From: Paludibacteraceae bacterium
Lineage (GTDB): Bacteria; Bacteroidota; Bacteroidia; Bacteroidales; Paludibacteraceae
Reading direction: 5' to 3'
Length of the DNA: 7,234 bases
Assembly: GCA_947445425.1 (NCBI GenBank)
Contig: CANFFA010000110.1
Coordinates: 1 to 7,234, forward strand
Part shown: piece by piece, positions 5,048 to 7,234 of the stretch
How positions within the stretch are numbered: the first letter of the stretch is position 1
How the letters are laid out: each line of letters begins with the position of its first letter
Translations under genes and position numbers: made by a program
Notes under the pieces: model-generated
Told to the model about the DNA's origin: nothing
The model's database searches: none
Seen by the model: the letters and a program-made list of their open reading frames with translations, nothing else

Positions 5048-6331
5048 ATGATTGCTCTACTTCTCTTTATATTTATTATCGGATATGCTGCCATAGCCTT
5101 CGAAGATTATCTAAAAATCAATAAAACTGCTGTTGCTCTTATAACTGGCGTACTTTGTTGGACAACTTATATGCTGTTTAGTGCCAATAAATTGGACGTG
5201 AATGAATCCTTGTTGATGCATTTGGGAGATATTTCGAGTATTCTTTTCTTTCTTTTGGGTGCAATGACCATAGTGGAACTCGTGGATGCGCACGATGGTT
5301 TTGAAATAATTAAAGAACTGATAACCCAAGTCAATAAGCGTAAATTGGTTTGGATGATAGGTTTCATCGGTTTTTTCTTGTCGGCAGTATTGGATAATTT
5401 AACCACTACCATTGTAATGGTCTCTTTGTTGCGAAAATTGATTCGCCACAAAGAAGATAGATTGCTTCTTGTGGGTATTGTTATTATTGCTGCCAATGCT
5501 GGTGGGGCTTGGTCGCCTATTGGTGATGTTACCACCACTATGTTGTGGATAGGGGGGCAGATTACTGCGGGTAATATTATGCTTAAACTTTTTATTCCGA
5601 GTCTAGTCTGTTTGATTATTCCTTTGATCGCGGTATCTTTTCAATTAAAAGGAAATGTTGAACGAACTGATGCTGAAGTGAATGCTTCAAGCTATTTATT
5701 GCCGAAATCCAAGCAAAAAATCATTCTATTGCTTGGGATATTAATTTTAGTTTTGGTGCCGGTCTTTAAAACCTATACCCACTTACCACCTTTTATGGGG
5801 ATGTTGTTGGGACTTGGTTTGCTTTGGTTGGTCACGGAATTTATGCACCGATCTATTTCGCATGATGAAAAAGATCATTTGACTTTGGTGAGTGCATTGC
5901 ACAAGATAGATATTGCAAGTGTACTGTTCTTTTTAGGGATTCTGTTGGCAATTGCCGCCCTTGAAACTTCTGGAATCTTATCTGCAATGGCATTTTGGCT
6001 TTCCGAGACCATTGGCAATTTAACTACTATCGTAATGTCTATTGGGCTTTTATCTGCGGTGATTGATAATGTTCCGCTGGTGGCTGCTTCGCAAGGGATG
6101 TATTCTTTGGGCCAATATCCAGTGGATAGTTTTTTATGGGAGTTTTTAGCATTTTGTGCTGGAACTGGTGGGAGTATACTCATCATTGGTTCTGCTGCAG
6201 GGGTAGCGGCCATGGGAATGGAAAAAATAGATTTCTTTTGGTATGTAAAAAAGATTAGTTGGTTGGCCTTGCTTGGCTATTTGGCTGGTTCATTGGTATA
6301 TGTGTTGATTGAATACTACTTTTATTTGTAA
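5048..6331 (+). CDS. nhaD: NhaD-type Na+/H+ antiporter
   Basis: A 427-residue, highly hydrophobic inner-membrane protein of the ion transporter (IT) superfamily, expected to export Na+ (or Li+) in exchange for protons and so serve salt and pH homeostasis. Two related halves each carry a discontinuous-helix signature: SAVLDNLTTT (112-121) followed by NAGGAWSPIGDVTTT (150-164) in the first, and SAVIDNVPLVAA (336-347) followed by GTGGSILIIGSAAG (372-385) in the second. The repeated S-A-V-x-D-N motif with D116 and D340 is what I would expect at the ion site. Length and motifs fit NhaD, and no truncation or frameshift is seen. The ATG at 5048 starts directly with a membrane helix. The gene has its own promoter and terminator and stands alone between two inverted repeat copies, 105 bp from one and 100 bp from the other. 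ArsB/CitT-like relatives are less likely given the paired DN motifs. Confidence 0.9.
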   Translation: MIALLLFIFIIGYAAIAFEDYLKINKTAVALITGVLCWTTYMLFSANKLDVNESLLMHLGDISSILFFLLGAMTIVELVDAHDGFEIIKELITQVNKRKLVWMIGFIGFFLSAVLDNLTTTIVMVSLLRKLIRHKEDRLLLVGIVIIAANAGGAWSPIGDVTTTMLWIGGQITAGNIMLKLFIPSLVCLIIPLIAVSFQLKGNVERTDAEVNASSYLLPKSKQKIILLLGILILVLVPVFKTYTHLPPFMGMLLGLGLLWLVTEFMHRSISHDEKDHLTLVSALHKIDIASVLFFLGILLAIAALETSGILSAMAFWLSETIGNLTTIVMSIGLLSAVIDNVPLVAASQGMYSLGQYPVDSFLWEFLAFCAGTGGSILIIGSAAGVAAMGMEKIDFFWYVKKISWLALLGYLAGSLVYVLIEYYFYL

Positions 6332-6352
6332 AACACCCCTCACAATCATTGT

Positions 6353-6389
6353 AACGCAATTCATATTAAATATGAGTTGCGTTTTTTTT
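6353..6389 (+). terminator. Strong intrinsic terminator after nhaD
   Basis: AACGCAA (6353-6359) pairs with TTGCGTT (6377-6383), then one T-G wobble, then TCATAT (6361-6366) with ATATGA (6370-6375), leaving a 3-nt loop. Eight T follow at 6382-6389. It begins 21 nt after the stop. Confidence 0.9.
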
Positions 6390-6431
6390 GTTAAGTATCG
6401 GAACGCTTATAAAGTTGAATTTTAGAAAGAT

Positions 6432-6611
6432 ATGGTACGCTGATTTTCACGGTCTAGGCGGATTGAAAACGGATAGAAAAATGCAAGCATTTTTGATTAG
6501 AGTGCTTAATCATTTGACGTAGTCAATTATAGATCCGTTTTTTTTTTATCCGTATTTTTTGTGTAAATCCGCGTTCCATTTAAATTTGACTAATAAATGA
6601 ATTAGACATTA
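6432..6611 (-). repeat. Palindromic dispersed repeat, copy B (inverted, downstream of nhaD)
   Basis: Read on the minus strand, 6580-6432 aligns with 4794-4942 over the same length (149 bp each), with about 85% identity by eye and small compensating length changes in A and T runs. A 27-nt core starting AAACGGATCTATAATTGAC and the AAAAATGCTTGCATTTTT palindrome are unchanged. One terminus is intact (6561-6580); the other (6432-6450) differs from it at three of 19 positions. Similarity continues outward to 6611 with TAATGTCTAATT. The divergence between copies means that the duplication is not recent. Confidence 0.88.
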
Positions 6612-6748
6612 ATTATTTCCTATTCATAAATTCCCTTGCATTGTAACCTCAGTACTAATATTCGAAACAAAACTTTGCATTTATTTTTTTAAGAATTACG
6701 AACTTTACCAATGATTTATACTGCTGATGATTGTGCCCAATATTAATC
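6612..6748. other. AT-rich spacer between repeat copy B and the IS end
   Basis: I see no gene here. The only start with any open frame (ATG at 6711) gives an 11-codon peptide that stops at 6744-6746, right at the presumed IS boundary. No good TAnnTTTG promoter is present. It may be the remains of a region disrupted by the IS, but nothing shows this directly. Confidence 0.4.
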
Positions 6749-6775
6749 ATAAGGTGACTTCTAAAAACACCTTAT
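6749..6775. repeat. Hairpin at the presumed end of the IS
   Basis: ATAAGGTG (6749-6756) and CACCTTAT (6768-6775) form a perfect 8-bp inverted repeat around an 11-nt loop, with five T on the plus strand after it. It may mark the terminal inverted repeat of the IS5-family element, since an AAGGTG terminus recalls IS5 itself, or it may insulate the element by stopping transcription. The other end is outside the window, so the boundary is not proven. Confidence 0.4.
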
Positions 6776-6916
6776 TTTTCTCAAATTAATTTATGGTGAT
6801 ATTTTTTTGAGAATTGGTGTGTTTAGTTTGGATTTACATTTCTTTGACTGTTTTAGTAATTGGTTGATAGTAAGCGTATTGAGAATATTCATTTTGGCAA
6901 TTAGGCGTAATTATCC

Positions 6917-7234
6917 CTACAATGTTGCCTGTAACTGCATTTTACGAAACATATTGTAAGTCAAATTCATTAATCCAACAACGGCCGTAATGCGTTTGAT
7001 GCCGATATTATTAATACCCATTCCATTCATGCTGTTTTCCATAAAGCCGAAAATATGTTCTACTCGTGAGCGAATACGAGATTTAGTTGTATTTTCTCCT
7101 TTTTGATCTTCGGTCAATGGTTTGTTTCGGTAGCCTTTTTCACACACTTTATTAATCATCTCTTTATCAGCTATGATTTTTTCTTGTGGTTCACCTGAAT
7201 AAGCACTGTCGGCGTAAAATGCTTCGCCCTTATC
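6917..7234 (-). CDS. IS5-family DDE transposase, C-terminal 105 residues (cut by window end)
   Basis: The frame is open from the window edge to a TAG at 6919-6917, encoding 105 residues; an internal Met at residue 26 of the fragment is not the true start. FYADSAYSG (fragment residues 6-14) contains the second catalytic Asp (D9), in the A-D-S-A-Y-x-G setting typical of IS5 transposases. RIRSRVEHIFGFME (53-66) contains the catalytic Glu (E59), with the Arg four residues before it expected in this family. The C-terminus NLTYNMFRKMQLQ is also typical. The enzyme cuts and joins the element's ends during transposition. The first catalytic Asp and N-terminus lie beyond the window, so activity cannot be judged; no break is visible in the part seen. 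Confidence 0.92.
   Translation of the reverse strand, partial: DKGEAFYADSAYSGEPQEKIIADKEMINKVCEKGYRNKPLTEDQKGENTTKSRIRSRVEHIFGFMENSMNGMGINNIGIKRITAVVGLMNLTYNMFRKMQLQATL

Larger units (their letters stand above)
6749..7234 (-). mobile_element. IS5-family insertion sequence, 3' portion
   Basis: The element consists of the C-terminal transposase coding region (6917-7234) and about 170 bp of noncoding 3' sequence ending at a presumed terminus near 6749. It runs off the window. The inner boundary is estimated from the hairpin at 6749-6775 and could lie elsewhere between 6612 and 6916. A further inverted pair TTCTCAA (6778-6784) and TTGAGAA (6807-6813) lies in the noncoding part. Confidence 0.55.

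Noticed and set aside
5111..6213. Several minus-strand frames inside nhaD
   Set aside because: They are antisense shadows of a well-supported antiporter gene and match nothing known.
6665..6677. AAACTTTG as a promoter -7 box before the IS
   Set aside because: It misses the initial T of TAnnTTTG and has no TTG at suitable spacing, and no gene follows it.
1..7234. CRISPR array, tRNA or rRNA genes
   Set aside because: No regularly spaced repeats with unique spacers, no cloverleaf-like sequence and no rRNA-like stretch were noticed on either strand.

Overview
The window is low in GC and looks like a chromosomal segment of a Bacteroidota bacterium. This is inferred from protein flavour (TorF-type porin, an unusual P-II protein, an Amt with a signal peptide, an LTA-synthase-like sulfatase), from A-rich leaders without clear Shine-Dalgarno sequences, and from promoter-like boxes of the Bacteroidota type (TTG, about 19-20 nt, TAnnTTTG). 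Genus cannot be set from sequence alone; a Bacteroidales/Marinilabiliales-like marine or sediment organism is a guess.

Layout. (1) 1-989, minus strand: the N-terminal 329 residues of a membrane-anchored LTA-synthase-family sulfatase, cut by the window start. (2) 990-1721: a 730-bp AT-rich divergent intergenic region with candidate promoters for both directions. (3) 1722-4551, plus strand: an ammonium-uptake module made of an outer-membrane TorF-type porin, a P-II signal protein and an AmtB transporter. Sigma-54-like -24/-12 elements lie before the porin and before glnK. A long hairpin separates the porin from glnK, and glnK and amtB are 59 bp apart, so probably one transcript. (4) 4552-4710: three successive terminator-like hairpins. 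(5) 4761-6611: a NhaD-type Na+/H+ antiporter gene with its own promoter and terminator, bracketed by two inverted copies of a roughly 150-180 bp palindromic repeat. (6) 6749-7234: the 3' end of an IS5-family insertion sequence, minus strand, running off the window.

How the parts work together. The porin, P-II and Amt would let ammonium cross the outer membrane, cross the inner membrane, and have that flux gated by nitrogen status. The P-II protein lacks the tyrosine that enterobacterial P-II uses for uridylylation, so its control probably rests on ATP/ADP/2-oxoglutarate binding. NhaD is an independent ion-homeostasis gene.

The most unusual features are the inverted repeat pair framing nhaD, the paired sigma-54-like sites in the nitrogen module, the altered P-II T-loop and the triple hairpin after amtB. 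No clearly novel protein system was found.
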